Origin: Bradyrhizobium yuanmingense
Lineage (GTDB): Bacteria; Pseudomonadota; Alphaproteobacteria; Rhizobiales; Xanthobacteraceae
NCBI RefSeq assembly: GCF_900094575.1
Contig: NZ_FMAE01000009.1
Span: 1 to 64,000 of the forward strand
Reading direction: 5' to 3'
DNA length: 64,000 nt
Below, piece by piece: positions 1-8,358 of this stretch. Each line of letters starts with the position of its first letter. The stretch's first letter is position 1. Below the pieces are notes generated by a model that saw nothing but the letters and a program-made list of their open reading frames with translations, ran no database searches and was not told where the DNA came from. The position numbers were made by a program, and so were the translations under genes.

Positions 1-46
1 GTTCGGCCGTCTCAAACGGTCTCTCTCGCTAAGGTCCTGATTTATA

Positions 47-95
47 TGGTGGGCGCACCAGGGCTCGAACCTGGGACCCGCTGATTAAGAGTCAG
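47..95 (-). tRNA. tRNA-Lys(CTT) 3' fragment (attachment-site remnant)
   Basis: Read on the minus strand, this has the anticodon arm with loop CTCTTAA (anticodon CTT), variable region, a T arm with GGTTCGAGCC, the 3' acceptor strand TGCGCCC, discriminator A and encoded CCA at 47-49. The 5' half is missing: beyond position 95 the sequence does not form a D arm or the complementary acceptor strand GGGCGCA, and the first anticodon-stem pair is already mismatched. A 3' tRNA half of this kind is what tyrosine integrases regenerate as attL/attR, so it probably marks an island end. It is not a functional tRNA. Confidence 0.75.
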
Positions 96-214
96 TTGGT
101 CCGATTTCAGCGCGCCGCGTCGTTGATCAATTGCGCCGCGGGCGCAGCTACGCGACTGCGTTGCGAAAAGGCGGGCACTTTCCGCGACCGGCCCAGCAAC
201 CCCAGAAAGCCTTC

Positions 215-330
215 CTCACATTGGCTGCCGCGAGATTCTTTTTGATCTTCCGGTGCACACACCGCGCACACGCCGCCCTCTAACCAATTGAAAAAATTTG
301 AACTCTCGTCCCAATCCATCCTGGGCGCCG
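215..330. repeat. Dispersed repeat, copy A
   Basis: About 115 bp sharing the blocks CTCAC-TTGG, TTTTTGATCT, CCGGTGCACAC, GCACACGCC, CTCTAA, TTGAACTCTCGT and CCAATCCATC with three other stretches of this window (1049-1160, 25764-25880, 26121-26200), all in the same orientation. It lies about 120 bp from the tRNA-Lys remnant. I do not recognise the family; it is too diverged to be a recent insertion. Confidence 0.7.
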
Positions 331-1048
331 TAGAAAATCTGCGATCTAAGCGGTTCATTTTATTGATATATTTCGGATCTGATCGGCCCTATCTACAATT
401 GGACCGACCGAGAAATCCAATTTGATGAGGCTTCTGCCACCGGGCTCTTCTAGGGCAATATATGCCTAAATTGGAAGCGGAAATCACATATTCGGATTTT
501 CAGTGCACACGTAGCGGAGTTGAGGGCGCACACAGGTTCGTGGCCAGAATTTCTCCAGTGCTCGGCTTCCGGGCTCACTTATACTCACTTCGCGATGTGA
601 GTATAACTTCCGCTCTTGCCACGGCCCTTCAATCGGGCGACACGCCAAAAATTGACGAGTTCGCGGGACCGTTTTAGACGCCGGCCCCGAACCGATGCGA
701 CCAAGAGCGGCAATCGATGCGTATTTGGCCGAAAGACAACCTCGGCCGAGTGCGCTCGCGCTGACGACAAATTAGCTGTCACTCACATCGCCCCGATCCC
801 GAAGCACTTGTTGTCCATCTCCAGCGAAATGGCCAGGCCCGTTCGTTTCGCCTTTCCTAAGCTGAAATGTCGATTGGGCCGAAGCATCTTTACGAATGGG
901 TGCCCCGACCGACGCTGCTAGTCATCAGGGGCAATTCATGATCGCACCCTTCTCCTCCCTCTCACTCGCTCGGCGTCGCCTGTTGGCGCATCTGCTCTCC
1001 GCATTGAGAGCTGCGCTTCCGATCAACCCGCCTGTTTCTAGAGGCCTG

Positions 1049-1160
1049 CTCACGTTGGCCCGCGCTGGATTTTTCTTGATCTACCGGTCCACACGTTATG
1101 CACACGCGGGCTTCTAACGTACTGAGAAACTTGAACTCTCGCTCCAATCCATCATGAGCC
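1049..1160. repeat. Dispersed repeat, copy B
   Basis: Second copy of the same repeat. It matches copy C (25764-25880) best, with the blocks CTCACGTTGG, ATTTTTCTTGATCT, CACACGTNATGCACACG, CTTGAACTCTCG and TCCAATCCATCATG shared almost exactly and the segments between them diverged. Confidence 0.7.
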
Positions 1161-1294
1161 AATTTGAGTGAGCTCCGGCAAACAGGGTCTCACGAGATCA
1201 TATGCACATGGTTGCCTGACCGGTGGGAATGTCGTGGTTCGAACAAGACTTCCACGCTAACGTATCGATCCACGATCGGTAACCGGCCCGTGCA

Positions 1295-1738
1295 TTAGCC
1301 TGAATGCGTGCCCCGGCTCTCTACCGCACTCAGGCGCGGATCATCATGATTGTCGCGATATTCGAGGCCAAGCGGACCGATCGCCGAGACCTGCGTGACG
1401 TATTCGCCGGACTTTGCCCAGTGGAAATGCCACGTTTCGCCAGGCAGGACGAGGACGCTACCCGGCGGATAGGCCTCCACCTTGCCGCCGTCGAAGGTTT
1501 CGCCGAGCCCTATGTAGAAGACGCCGGACATCACCGTGTAAATCCGATCCTCCGGATGCTTGTGCGGCATCAACTTCGTGCCACCGGGCACTTTCACTCG
1601 GACGACGTAGGGACCAGATTCAGCCGGATGGCCGACCATGACGGCCAGCCGCGCGCGCGGCGGAAAGGCTGGAAATGGCTTCCACGCGATATCCTCGGGC
1701 AGGATGGCCCGGAACCTGTCTTCATCGGGCTGATGCAT
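1295..1738 (-). CDS. Cupin-domain protein
   Basis: A 147-residue single-domain cupin. Motif 1 is visible as PHKHPEDRIYTVMSGVFYIGLGE (metal-ligand His and Glu positions) and motif 2 as PPGSVLVLPGETWHFHW with the distal His. The start at 1738 was chosen because AAGGAGA lies 6 nt upstream; a longer frame begins at 1774 but has no such site. Substrate unknown: this fold covers dioxygenases, isomerases and sensors. It is the last gene of a minus-strand run 6662-1295 (epoxide hydrolase, crotonase, IorAB-like oxidoreductase, cupin), so it probably acts on an intermediate of the same pathway or stabilises an enzyme in it. Confidence 0.85.
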   Translation of the reverse strand: MHQPDEDRFRAILPEDIAWKPFPAFPPRARLAVMVGHPAESGPYVVRVKVPGGTKLMPHKHPEDRIYTVMSGVFYIGLGETFDGGKVEAYPPGSVLVLPGETWHFHWAKSGEYVTQVSAIGPLGLEYRDNHDDPRLSAVESRGTHSG

Positions 1739-1770
1739 TTTGGTCTCCTTTGCCGATGTGCTTGATGCAT

Positions 1771-3939
1771 TCACGTCTTGAGCGTGTCGGGGTCGATCGG
1801 CATTTTGCGCAATCGCCTGCCGGTGGCTGCAAAAACCGCGTTCGCCACGGCCGGGACGATGCCCGAGGTTCCAGCCTCACCCATTCCGCCGGGAGGCTCC
1901 GCCGACTTTACGAGGTAGACCTCGATGGAAGGCGCCTGGTCGATGCGCAGCATCTGATAGGTATCGAAGTTGGCCTGTTCGACGCGACCGCTTTTCAGCG
2001 TGATCTCACCGTAAAGGGCCGCGGTGACGCCGAACATGACGCCGCTCTGGATCTGTGCCTGCACTGTGTCGGGATTGACCACGATGCCGCAGTCCATCGC
2101 GCACACGACGCGGTGCACGCGGACCGATCCGTCCTTGGCAACCTCGACCTCCGCAACCTGCGCGAGATGGCTTCCGAAAACATTCTGCAAAGCGACGCCC
2201 CGGCCTCGCCCCTGGGGCAATGGTGTGCCCCATCCTGCCTTCTCCGCCGCAAGCTCGAGTACAGCCTTCGCACGCGGGTTGTGGTCCAGCAGCGCACGGC
2301 GATAGGCGACCGCATCCTGCTTGGCCGCTGCCGCCAATTCATCGATGAAGCTTTCGGTGACGAATACGTTGTGCGAGGGACCGACGCTGCGCCAGAAGGC
2401 CGTCGGAATGCCGGGCGGTTCGACGCGAACATATTCGACATGGAAGTTCGGAAGCGAATAGACGAGGTCGATCGCGCCTTCCGTCGTGTCGGGATCGAGC
2501 CCGTTCCTGAATGCGGGCGGAAGCCACCGCGCGATCACGGAGGAGCCGGCGAAACGGTTGCTCCATGCCACAGGTCTACCGCTCTCGTCGAGACCGGCCT
2601 CGATGCGATCGACCCAATAGGGACGGTACATGTCGTGTTGGATGTCCTCCTCGCGCGTCCACACCACCTTCACGGGACCATCGACTTGCCTGGCGATCTC
2701 GACGGCACGTACCGCGCCATCGGCCTCAAGGCGGCGCCCAAAGCCTCCGCCGATCAGATGATTGTGGACCGTGACCTTGTCGGGCGGCAGGCCGGCTGCC
2801 TTCGCTGCCATCGCCTGCACTCTTGCGATCGCCTGCGTGCCGACCCAGATCTCGCACTCATGGCCGCGGAAGTGGACCGTGCAATTCATCGGCTCCATCG
2901 TTGCATGCGCCAGGAATGGCAGGTGATAGCTTGCCTGGACCCGGGTCGCGGCGCCGGCCAACGCCTTCGCGGCGTCGCCGATGTCTTGCGCAACCGGACC
3001 GGCCTTCAGAGTGGCGTCCTCGAGCTCGCGGGCGATGTCTCGCGTGCTGAGACCGGCATGGCGCCCGTCTTCCCACTCGATCCTGAGTGCCGCCAGACCC
3101 TTCTTGGCCGCCCCCATGTGATCCGCGACGACGGCAACGGCATCGTCGAGCCTGACGATCTGGCGCACGCCTTTGATGGCCATCGCCGCACTATCATCCA
3201 CCTTCTTCAGTCGACCGCCAAACACCGGCGATTGAGCCAAAGTCGCGAACTTCAGCCCGGGTGGCCGCGCGTCAATTCCATAGAGGGCGGAGCCGTTCAC
3301 CTTACCCGACACGTCGAGCCGCCGAGCCGGCGTGCCGATCAGCTTGAACTCATCCGCATTCTTCAGAACCACTTTGGCAGGCGGAGGGATCATCGCAGCC
3401 TCGACGGCGAGCTCACCGTAATTGAGACGACGCCCGCTCGGCGTATGGACGACCTCGCCCGCCTCGGCCCGGCAGTGTCCTGCACCGACGCCCCAGCGCC
3501 GTGAGGCTGCTTCGATCAGCATGATCCGCGCAGTCGCGCCAGCTTCTCGCAACGGCTTCCAGGCGCCGCGAATCGCGTTCGAATTTCCGGTGGCCTGCAC
3601 ACCCAGCAGCGGGTTGGCATAGAGCTTTTCGTTGGGCGGCGCATGTTCGAGCCGTACCTGCTCAAGGCCGACTTCCAGCTCTTCGGCGATCAGCATCGGA
3701 ATGGAGGTGTAGGTGCCTTGCCCCATTTCAACATACGGCATGGTCAGGACCACCTGACCGTCACGGCCGATCCGGATGAAGGCGTTCGGCTCAAACGTCT
3801 CGGCGGAGGAGCTTCTGCTCTCGCCAATCGGCAAGCTCAGGCCCAGCACCAGACCGCCGCCGGCCAGGGCCGTCTTCACCAGAAAGCTGCGACGGGACAG
3901 CGCGACAGTGGCGTCAGACGCCTTGCGATCCGATGTCAT
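1771..3939 (-). CDS. Molybdopterin-binding oxidoreductase large subunit (IorB-like)
   Basis: About 722 residues, xanthine dehydrogenase/aldehyde oxidase superfamily, most like the beta subunit of isoquinoline 1-oxidoreductase. The N terminus carries a twin-arginine signal (SRRSFLVK near residues 15-22, then an Ala/Gly/Leu stretch), so the enzyme is probably folded with its cofactor and exported to the periplasm. GGGFGRR near the middle and GMGEAGTSG near the C terminus fit the molybdopterin contacts and the catalytic Glu loop. Start ATG 3939 follows GAAGGAG; an in-frame TTG lies 6 nt upstream. Just downstream of the 2Fe-2S subunit gene (2 bp gap), with which it should form a two-subunit hydroxylase. 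No XdhC-type maturation gene is present in the window. Confidence 0.9.
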   Translation of the reverse strand: MTSDRKASDATVALSRRSFLVKTALAGGGLVLGLSLPIGESRSSSAETFEPNAFIRIGRDGQVVLTMPYVEMGQGTYTSIPMLIAEELEVGLEQVRLEHAPPNEKLYANPLLGVQATGNSNAIRGAWKPLREAGATARIMLIEAASRRWGVGAGHCRAEAGEVVHTPSGRRLNYGELAVEAAMIPPPAKVVLKNADEFKLIGTPARRLDVSGKVNGSALYGIDARPPGLKFATLAQSPVFGGRLKKVDDSAAMAIKGVRQIVRLDDAVAVVADHMGAAKKGLAALRIEWEDGRHAGLSTRDIARELEDATLKAGPVAQDIGDAAKALAGAATRVQASYHLPFLAHATMEPMNCTVHFRGHECEIWVGTQAIARVQAMAAKAAGLPPDKVTVHNHLIGGGFGRRLEADGAVRAVEIARQVDGPVKVVWTREEDIQHDMYRPYWVDRIEAGLDESGRPVAWSNRFAGSSVIARWLPPAFRNGLDPDTTEGAIDLVYSLPNFHVEYVRVEPPGIPTAFWRSVGPSHNVFVTESFIDELAAAAKQDAVAYRRALLDHNPRAKAVLELAAEKAGWGTPLPQGRGRGVALQNVFGSHLAQVAEVEVAKDGSVRVHRVVCAMDCGIVVNPDTVQAQIQSGVMFGVTAALYGEITLKSGRVEQANFDTYQMLRIDQAPSIEVYLVKSAEPPGGMGEAGTSGIVPAVANAVFAATGRRLRKMPIDPDTLKT

Positions 3940-3941
3940 GA

Positions 3942-4412
3942 TCAACGCTCCTTCACCTGCGATCCGGCGGCAAGCTTGATCGCCTCCCGAATGCGGACAT
4001 ACGTCCCACAGCGGCAGATGTTGCCGCTCATGGCATCATCGATATCCGCGTCGGTCGGATGAGGCTTGTCGGCGAGCAGCGCCGACGCCGACATGATCTG
4101 GCCGGACTGGCAATAGCCACATTGCGGCACTTCATGCTCCAACCAGGCCCTCTGAACCTTCGCGCCTGCTGACGTCCCGCCGATCGCTTCAATCGTGGTG
4201 ACCTTGCCCTCGCCGATGCTATCGACAGTGGTAATGCAGGAGCGGACTGCCGCGCTGTCGAGATGGACCGTGCACGCTCCGCACAATGCCATGCCGCAGC
4301 CGAATTTCGTACCGGTCATGCCGAGCACGTCGCGCAACACCCAGAGCAGCGGGGTGTCGCCATCGACGTCGACGCTGCGCGGGATTCCGTTTACATCGAT
4401 TGTGAAGCTCAT
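3942..4412 (-). CDS. (2Fe-2S)-binding oxidoreductase subunit (IorA-like)
   Basis: A 156-residue small subunit carrying two 2Fe-2S clusters. The N-terminal plant-type ferredoxin loop is seen as FGCGMALCGACTVHL, and the C-terminal helical cluster as QCGYCQSGQ plus GNICRCGTY. Start ATG 4412 has an excellent AAGGAGG 6 nt upstream; a longer frame to 4478 is not needed. It passes electrons from the molybdenum centre of the neighbouring large subunit to an external acceptor. In IorAB-type enzymes there is no FAD subunit, and none is seen here. The TAT signal on the partner probably carries this subunit out as a complex, since it has no signal of its own. Confidence 0.92.
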   Translation of the reverse strand: MSFTIDVNGIPRSVDVDGDTPLLWVLRDVLGMTGTKFGCGMALCGACTVHLDSAAVRSCITTVDSIGEGKVTTIEAIGGTSAGAKVQRAWLEHEVPQCGYCQSGQIMSASALLADKPHPTDADIDDAMSGNICRCGTYVRIREAIKLAAGSQVKER

Positions 4413-4474
4413 ATGATCCTCCTTGAATTGCGACAGAACGGGCACGACTTGCGGTCGCGCGCGGGACCGTTGAG

Positions 4475-5323
4475 TCATCCGCCCAGCTGGCCGACGTGAA
4501 AACCGAGCCGATTCTCCACGTCACCGGGGCGATGAAAGCCGCGCGCCATGAGCGCCTTGATGCGGCTCTGGGCTGCGGGGCGTGCGAGAGCGGCCAGGAA
4601 CGCGTCCCACTCGGGCTTGATCTCGACATCGGGCGGCAGGCTGGCGATATCGACGAGGCGCTTGGTCTCGGCGATGGCGTCCTTGTCGAACGTGGCGATA
4701 CGCATCGCGAGCGCCTCGACGAAGCCGTCCAGCTCGGCATCCGGCAAGGATCGGTTCACATAGCCATATCGTTCGGCCAGATCACCATGGACGTCGTCGG
4801 CGCTCAGTAGAACCTCAAGCGCGCGGCCACGGCCCATGAGGCGTGGCAATCGTGCCATCGGTCCTCCGCCCGGCACGAGGCCCGCGCCGACCTCCCATTG
4901 CGACAGGATCGCCTTCTCGCGGCTGGCAAAGCGCATGTCGCTGGCGAGCGCGAGCTCGCTGCCGACACCGGTCGCGCGGCCCCTGATCGAAGCGATGGAT
5001 ACAACAGGCGCGCGGCTGAGGCGCACCAGGGTGTCGGGCAGCGACTGCAGGCCTGTCGGTCCGGGCGGCACGGCAAGCGATTCCTCTAGCGGCGCAAGGA
5101 AATCGTAATGCGTGATGAAGAATCCCTCGACGGCGCTGTCGAACACCACCACCTTCACTTGCGGATCTGTCTCGATCGCGGTGACGATGTCGCTGAGCAG
5201 CGGAAGATGCCTGGGGCCGAAGATATTGACCGGCGGCATGTCGAAGGTGACACGCCAGTAGGTCGGCAGCCGGCGTTCTAGGCGGATCTCGTCGGTCGCA
5301 AATTTACGTTCGGGACGGTTCAT
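4475..5323 (-). CDS. Crotonase-fold protein (enoyl-CoA hydratase/isomerase family), copy 1
   Basis: A 282-residue crotonase-superfamily protein. The oxyanion-hole region IRGRATGVGSELALASDMRFAS (near residues 115-136) and the second core segment GAGLVPGGGPMARLPRLMGRGRALEVLLSAD are clear. The residues normally serving as the two acid/base Glu of hydratases are not obvious, so hydratase activity is not assured. It is paralogous along its length to 19683-20519 (shared RLSRAPV-SIA-IRGRA and GRGR-LEV motifs). The start has GGAG 9 nt upstream. It sits 25 bp after the epoxide hydrolase gene and 62 bp before the IorA-like gene, same strand, likely one operon. Confidence 0.88.
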   Translation of the reverse strand: MNRPERKFATDEIRLERRLPTYWRVTFDMPPVNIFGPRHLPLLSDIVTAIETDPQVKVVVFDSAVEGFFITHYDFLAPLEESLAVPPGPTGLQSLPDTLVRLSRAPVVSIASIRGRATGVGSELALASDMRFASREKAILSQWEVGAGLVPGGGPMARLPRLMGRGRALEVLLSADDVHGDLAERYGYVNRSLPDAELDGFVEALAMRIATFDKDAIAETKRLVDIASLPPDVEIKPEWDAFLAALARPAAQSRIKALMARGFHRPGDVENRLGFHVGQLGG

Positions 5324-5348
5324 GGTCTCACTCCTGATCTATGCCGTT

Positions 5349-6662
5349 TCAGATTGACTGGCGCAGCGGGCGGAATGCGGTGCGCATCTCCGCAGTGAAC
5401 AATGCGGGCTGCTCCCAGGCTGCAAAGTGGCCGCCCTTGTCGAGCCGGTTGTAATGCATCAGCCTGGGATAGGCTTTCTCGGCCCAGCTGCGCGGCGCGG
5501 CATAGATCTCGTCCGGGAAGACGCTGACGGCGACGGGAATCTGCACCTGCTTGGGCGCGAAGAACACCAGCTTGTTCTCCCAATAGAGCCGCGCCGACGA
5601 GACCGCGGTGTTGGTGAGCCAGTAGAGCGTGATATTGTCGATCACATCGTCCCGCGACAGGCCTTCCGTCTTGCCGTCGAAGACGCGCGCGATCATCGCG
5701 GCGCTGCGCGCATCATGGTCGAGCATCCAGGACGCGAGGCCCGCGGGGGAGTCGACCAGGCCGTAAAGCGTCTGCGGCCGGTTGGACATCTCGATCGCAT
5801 AGCCGAGGCCGTGCTTGTAGAATTCGTCGAGCTGATCGTAGGCGATGCGCTCCTCAGCCGAGAGGTTCGCCGGTCGCGTCCCGCCCGGCTGAAGTGCCTT
5901 GGCGATATCGTCGGGGACGGTGGCGGGCATGTTGGTGTGGATGCCGAGCAGCTCCGGCGGCGCGATCAGCGCCATCTGTTCGGTGACAGCATTGCCCCAA
6001 TCACCACCTTGCGCCACGTAGCGAGTGTAGCCGAGACGCTTCATCAGCACGATCCAGGCGCGCGCGATACGCTGCGGATCCCAGCCGAGCGTGGTCGGCT
6101 TGCCGGAGAAGCCGTGACCGGGCAGCGAGGGAATGACCAGATCGAATGCGTCCCTGGCGTGCCCGCCGTGCGCAGTCGGATCGGTGAGCGGATCGATGAT
6201 CTTGATCTGCTCGATAATCGAGCCTGGCCACCCATGCGTGACGATCATCGGCAGCGCGTTTTCGTGCCGCGAGCGGACGTGAATGAAATGGATGTCGACG
6301 CCGTCGATCTCGGTGACGAATTGCGGCAGGGCGTTCAACCGCGCTTCGATCTTGCGCCAGTCGTAATCGCTCTGCCAATAGCGCACGAGTTCCTGCGCTG
6401 TCCTCAGCTGCACACCTTGCGACTGGTCAGTGACGATCTCGCGATCCGGCCAGCGCGTTTCCGCCAGGCGACGGCGCAGATCGAGCAGGTCCTCCTTGGG
6501 CACGTTGATGCGGAACGGGCGGATCGCCTCGCTCGCGGCAGCCTTCGCCGGATGCAGCGGCAGCAGGCTCGATACACCGGCGGCAACGGCTCCCATCGCG
6601 GCCTGGCTCAGCAGTTGACGACGGTCGGGGTTGAGGATGTCGGCGCGCGCCTGCGTGGTCAT
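5349..6662 (-). CDS. Epoxide hydrolase, N-terminal EHN domain type, exported
   Basis: A 437-residue protein of the microsomal/juvenile-hormone epoxide hydrolase group. A signal with RRQLLSQAAMGAVAAG (residues 14-29) suggests TAT or Sec export. The EHN domain begins at IRPFRINVPKEDLLDLRRRL (about residue 47). The alpha/beta hydrolase part shows the oxyanion motif HGWPGS, the nucleophile elbow GGDWGN (Asp nucleophile) and the C-terminal GGHFAAWEQP with the catalytic His. Start ATG 6662 follows GGGAG. First gene of the 6662-1295 operon and preceded by a three-repeat copy of the CTAAC operator at 6762-6796. It probably opens an epoxide in the periplasm; substrate unknown. Confidence 0.9.
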   Translation of the reverse strand: MTTQARADILNPDRRQLLSQAAMGAVAAGVSSLLPLHPAKAAASEAIRPFRINVPKEDLLDLRRRLAETRWPDREIVTDQSQGVQLRTAQELVRYWQSDYDWRKIEARLNALPQFVTEIDGVDIHFIHVRSRHENALPMIVTHGWPGSIIEQIKIIDPLTDPTAHGGHARDAFDLVIPSLPGHGFSGKPTTLGWDPQRIARAWIVLMKRLGYTRYVAQGGDWGNAVTEQMALIAPPELLGIHTNMPATVPDDIAKALQPGGTRPANLSAEERIAYDQLDEFYKHGLGYAIEMSNRPQTLYGLVDSPAGLASWMLDHDARSAAMIARVFDGKTEGLSRDDVIDNITLYWLTNTAVSSARLYWENKLVFFAPKQVQIPVAVSVFPDEIYAAPRSWAEKAYPRLMHYNRLDKGGHFAAWEQPALFTAEMRTAFRPLRQSI

Positions 6663-6761
6663 TGCGAATCTCCCTTGCTATGATCGGTCGGTGGCCGATC
6701 TCGAGATCGGGCCGTCGCTTCGTCGTGCATGGAGATTGACGCAGCCCCCTTTGCCTGGCGA

Positions 6762-6796
6762 GTTATCGGTTGTTAGACCTCGTTAGCCCTTGCGAG
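6762..6796 (-). promoter_or_regulatory. CTAAC tandem operator, site 1 (four elements)
   Basis: On the minus strand the order is CTCGC (6796-6792), CTAAC (6786-6782), CTAAC (6776-6772), ATAAC (6766-6762), each start exactly 10 bp from the next. It points toward the epoxide hydrolase gene whose start is 99 bp away. Same architecture as five other sites in the window; the best-formed copies are this one and 21921-21955. Tandem direct repeats with helical period are typical targets of OmpR/PhoB-type winged helices, the DNA-binding domain of the two large regulators here. The assignment to them is inference. Confidence 0.65.
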
Positions 6797-6848
6797 GGTG
6801 CGCGATCAGGACGAGCGGCGATGTTGCTTCGGGCGATGCAACGCGAAA

Positions 6849-6878
6849 CGGCGCACGACAGCGAGCCGCCGTGCGCCG
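6849..6878 (-). terminator. Hairpin downstream of the VOC gene
   Basis: CGGCGCACG and its exact complement CGTGCGCCG form a 9-bp stem with a 12-nt loop, about 21 bp past the stop of the VOC gene. On the minus strand it is followed by TTTCG, so it is a plausible Rho-independent terminator with a short T tract. Confidence 0.5.
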
Positions 6879-6899
6879 TGGGCAGAAAATGCTGTTGCT

Positions 6900-7589
6900 T
6901 TAGGATGGCAGGGACTGACCAGCCTGCTCGCGCACGATGTACTCGGCGTACCAGTCGGGCCAACTCTCGTCGTGCACGCCAGTGCGTTTCTCGTGCTCGC
7001 CATGTGCTACCGCCGCACGACCCAGCGCAGCAGCCAGATCGGCAGCGGAGGAGAATGTCGCGCCGTCACGCTCGATGCGTCCGGGCAGTCGCGTGGTCAC
7101 CTCCTGCAGGAACCAGCCGTTGCCGTCAGGATCGCTGAAGGAGGCGAACGAGCTGTAGCTACCGCGCTTCGGATCGACGCCGCCGATCCGGACGGTGCCG
7201 AACAGGTAGGGGTCATCGGCGCCGGTATGGACATCGCCACCGCCGTGAAAAGCTTCGCTGACAGCAATCCCTCGCTCGATCAACTCATTCCTTGCAGACT
7301 CGAGATCGGACACGATCAGATACAGACCGCGTGTCGAGCCCGGCGACGCCGACGTGACATTGCGGCCGAAGATCACCGAGCAGGCAGAGCCCGGCGGTGT
7401 GAACTGGACCACGCGCCATCCATCGCCAGCGGCGAAATCGGCGTCCAGTCGCCAGCCTAGACGCTCGTAGAACGCCTTGGAACGGTCAACGTCGGACACT
7501 GGAATCACGACGACTTCGAGCTTTAGATCAACGCTACGCGATGCCGATGTGCCTTTCCCTGCGTCGCGATCAACTTCAAGTTTTGCCAT
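6900..7589 (-). CDS. VOC (glyoxalase/dioxygenase fold) protein
   Basis: A 229-residue vicinal-oxygen-chelate protein. The core LKLEVVVIPVSDVDRSKAFYERLGW is followed by VVQFTPPGSACSVIFG and FSDPDGNGWFLQEV, the last being the usual C-terminal VOC signature with a metal-ligand position. Start ATG 7589 was chosen on CGGGAG 6 nt upstream; the frame opens 54 nt earlier without a site. The VOC part is closely similar to the second half of the protein at 12533-13489. A C-terminal extension of about 60 residues (ATFSSAADLAAALGRAA...) is helical and unique to this copy. It lies 103 bp after the histidine kinase gene on the same strand and may share its transcript. Substrate unknown. Confidence 0.85.
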   Translation of the reverse strand: MAKLEVDRDAGKGTSASRSVDLKLEVVVIPVSDVDRSKAFYERLGWRLDADFAAGDGWRVVQFTPPGSACSVIFGRNVTSASPGSTRGLYLIVSDLESARNELIERGIAVSEAFHGGGDVHTGADDPYLFGTVRIGGVDPKRGSYSSFASFSDPDGNGWFLQEVTTRLPGRIERDGATFSSAADLAAALGRAAVAHGEHEKRTGVHDESWPDWYAEYIVREQAGQSLPS

Positions 7590-7692
7590 GTCGAACTCCC
7601 GATGTATGAGGCGGGCCCAAAGCTGACCCCGCTGTTGCATCACCTGCTTGCTCTTAGTGTCGTGGCGCAGCGTTCGTGACAGCCTTCAATCT

Positions 7693-8358
7693 TCAGGCGA
7701 TAGTCGGCATCTCGATGGAGATCCGAGTGCCGCCCTGCCCCGCTTCGCCATTCAGGCGGGCGTGAATGCTGCGCGCAAGCCCTTCCAGGATACGGCTGCC
7801 GGTGCCCCGGAGCTGACCTGTCGCACCAATGCCGTTGTCAGCCACCGTGCAGATCCATGTGCCATCTCGGCGGAGGATCTCGATTCGGATCAACGCCTCA
7901 TTCTTGCTCGGGAAGGCGTGCTTCGCCGCATTCGTGACCAGCTCGGTGATCATCAGCGCAAGCCGATGACATTGGGATGCTGATAGAACACCGTCTTCGA
8001 CCAAAGCCTCGCAGCGGACGCCGGCGGGCTCCAGGACCGCTGCCGAAAGTGCTTCGCAGAGATTCTCAAAGAATGTCGCAACGGACACGGACGGCTCGTC
8101 GCTGTTCGAAAGCAGTTGGTAGAGCCTGCCAAAGGCACAGATTCGCCGCTCGAACCGATCCACCGCCCCCGAGACGTCCCGACTGCCGGCTCGGGTGAGG
8201 TCGCGGCGGACCGAGGCGCCCAGCAATGTCAGCGTGTTCTTCATGCGGTGATGGGATTCCTGCAGCACGAGCTCCCAATCCCGCGATTGATCCTCAAGGC
8301 CAGAGACGAACTGAGATCGAACGGTACCTCCGTTCGGAATGGAGCCGATGGCGGACAT
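7693..8358 (-). CDS. Orphan HisKA_2/HWE-type sensor histidine kinase core
   Basis: A 221-residue kinase with only transmitter parts. The phospho-acceptor helix is ESHHRMKNTLTLL (His near 36-37), the dimerisation helix follows, and the HATPase shows the N box ELVTNAAKHAF (about residue 145), ADNGIG, and G-rich GQLRGTGSRILEGLA. There is no PAS, transmembrane or other sensor segment, and no response regulator gene is adjacent. Start ATG 8358 is fixed by GGGGAGG 5 nt upstream, rather than 8397. The promoter region carries operator site 2. It may take signals from a separate sensor or feed the neighbouring winged-helix regulator; both are inference. Confidence 0.85.
   Translation of the reverse strand: MSAIGSIPNGGTVRSQFVSGLEDQSRDWELVLQESHHRMKNTLTLLGASVRRDLTRAGSRDVSGAVDRFERRICAFGRLYQLLSNSDEPSVSVATFFENLCEALSAAVLEPAGVRCEALVEDGVLSASQCHRLALMITELVTNAAKHAFPSKNEALIRIEILRRDGTWICTVADNGIGATGQLRGTGSRILEGLARSIHARLNGEAGQGGTRISIEMPTIA

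Larger units (their letters stand above)
1..1294. other. Gene-poor junction region
   Basis: I see no convincing protein-coding gene here: reading frames are short, lack ribosome binding sites and resemble no family I recognise. The stretch holds a 3' tRNA-Lys fragment at 47-95 and two copies of a dispersed repeat (about 215-330 and 1049-1160). It looks like an eroded integration junction at the left edge of the oxidoreductase/hydrolase block. That reading is inference; the repeat and the tRNA fragment are visible directly. Confidence 0.6.

Noticed and set aside
462..677. Short reading frame on the plus strand in the left junction
   Set aside because: No ribosome binding site, no recognisable domain, and it overlaps other equally poor frames in repeat-rich DNA.
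1256..1284. Two TAAC strings upstream of the left block
   Set aside because: Spaced 22 bp apart, off the 10-bp register of the CTAAC operator and without the CTCGC element.
1675..3504. 609-codon open frame opposite the IorB-like gene
   Set aside because: Shadow of a high-GC gene: the opposite strand carries clear molybdopterin-binding motifs and a TAT signal.
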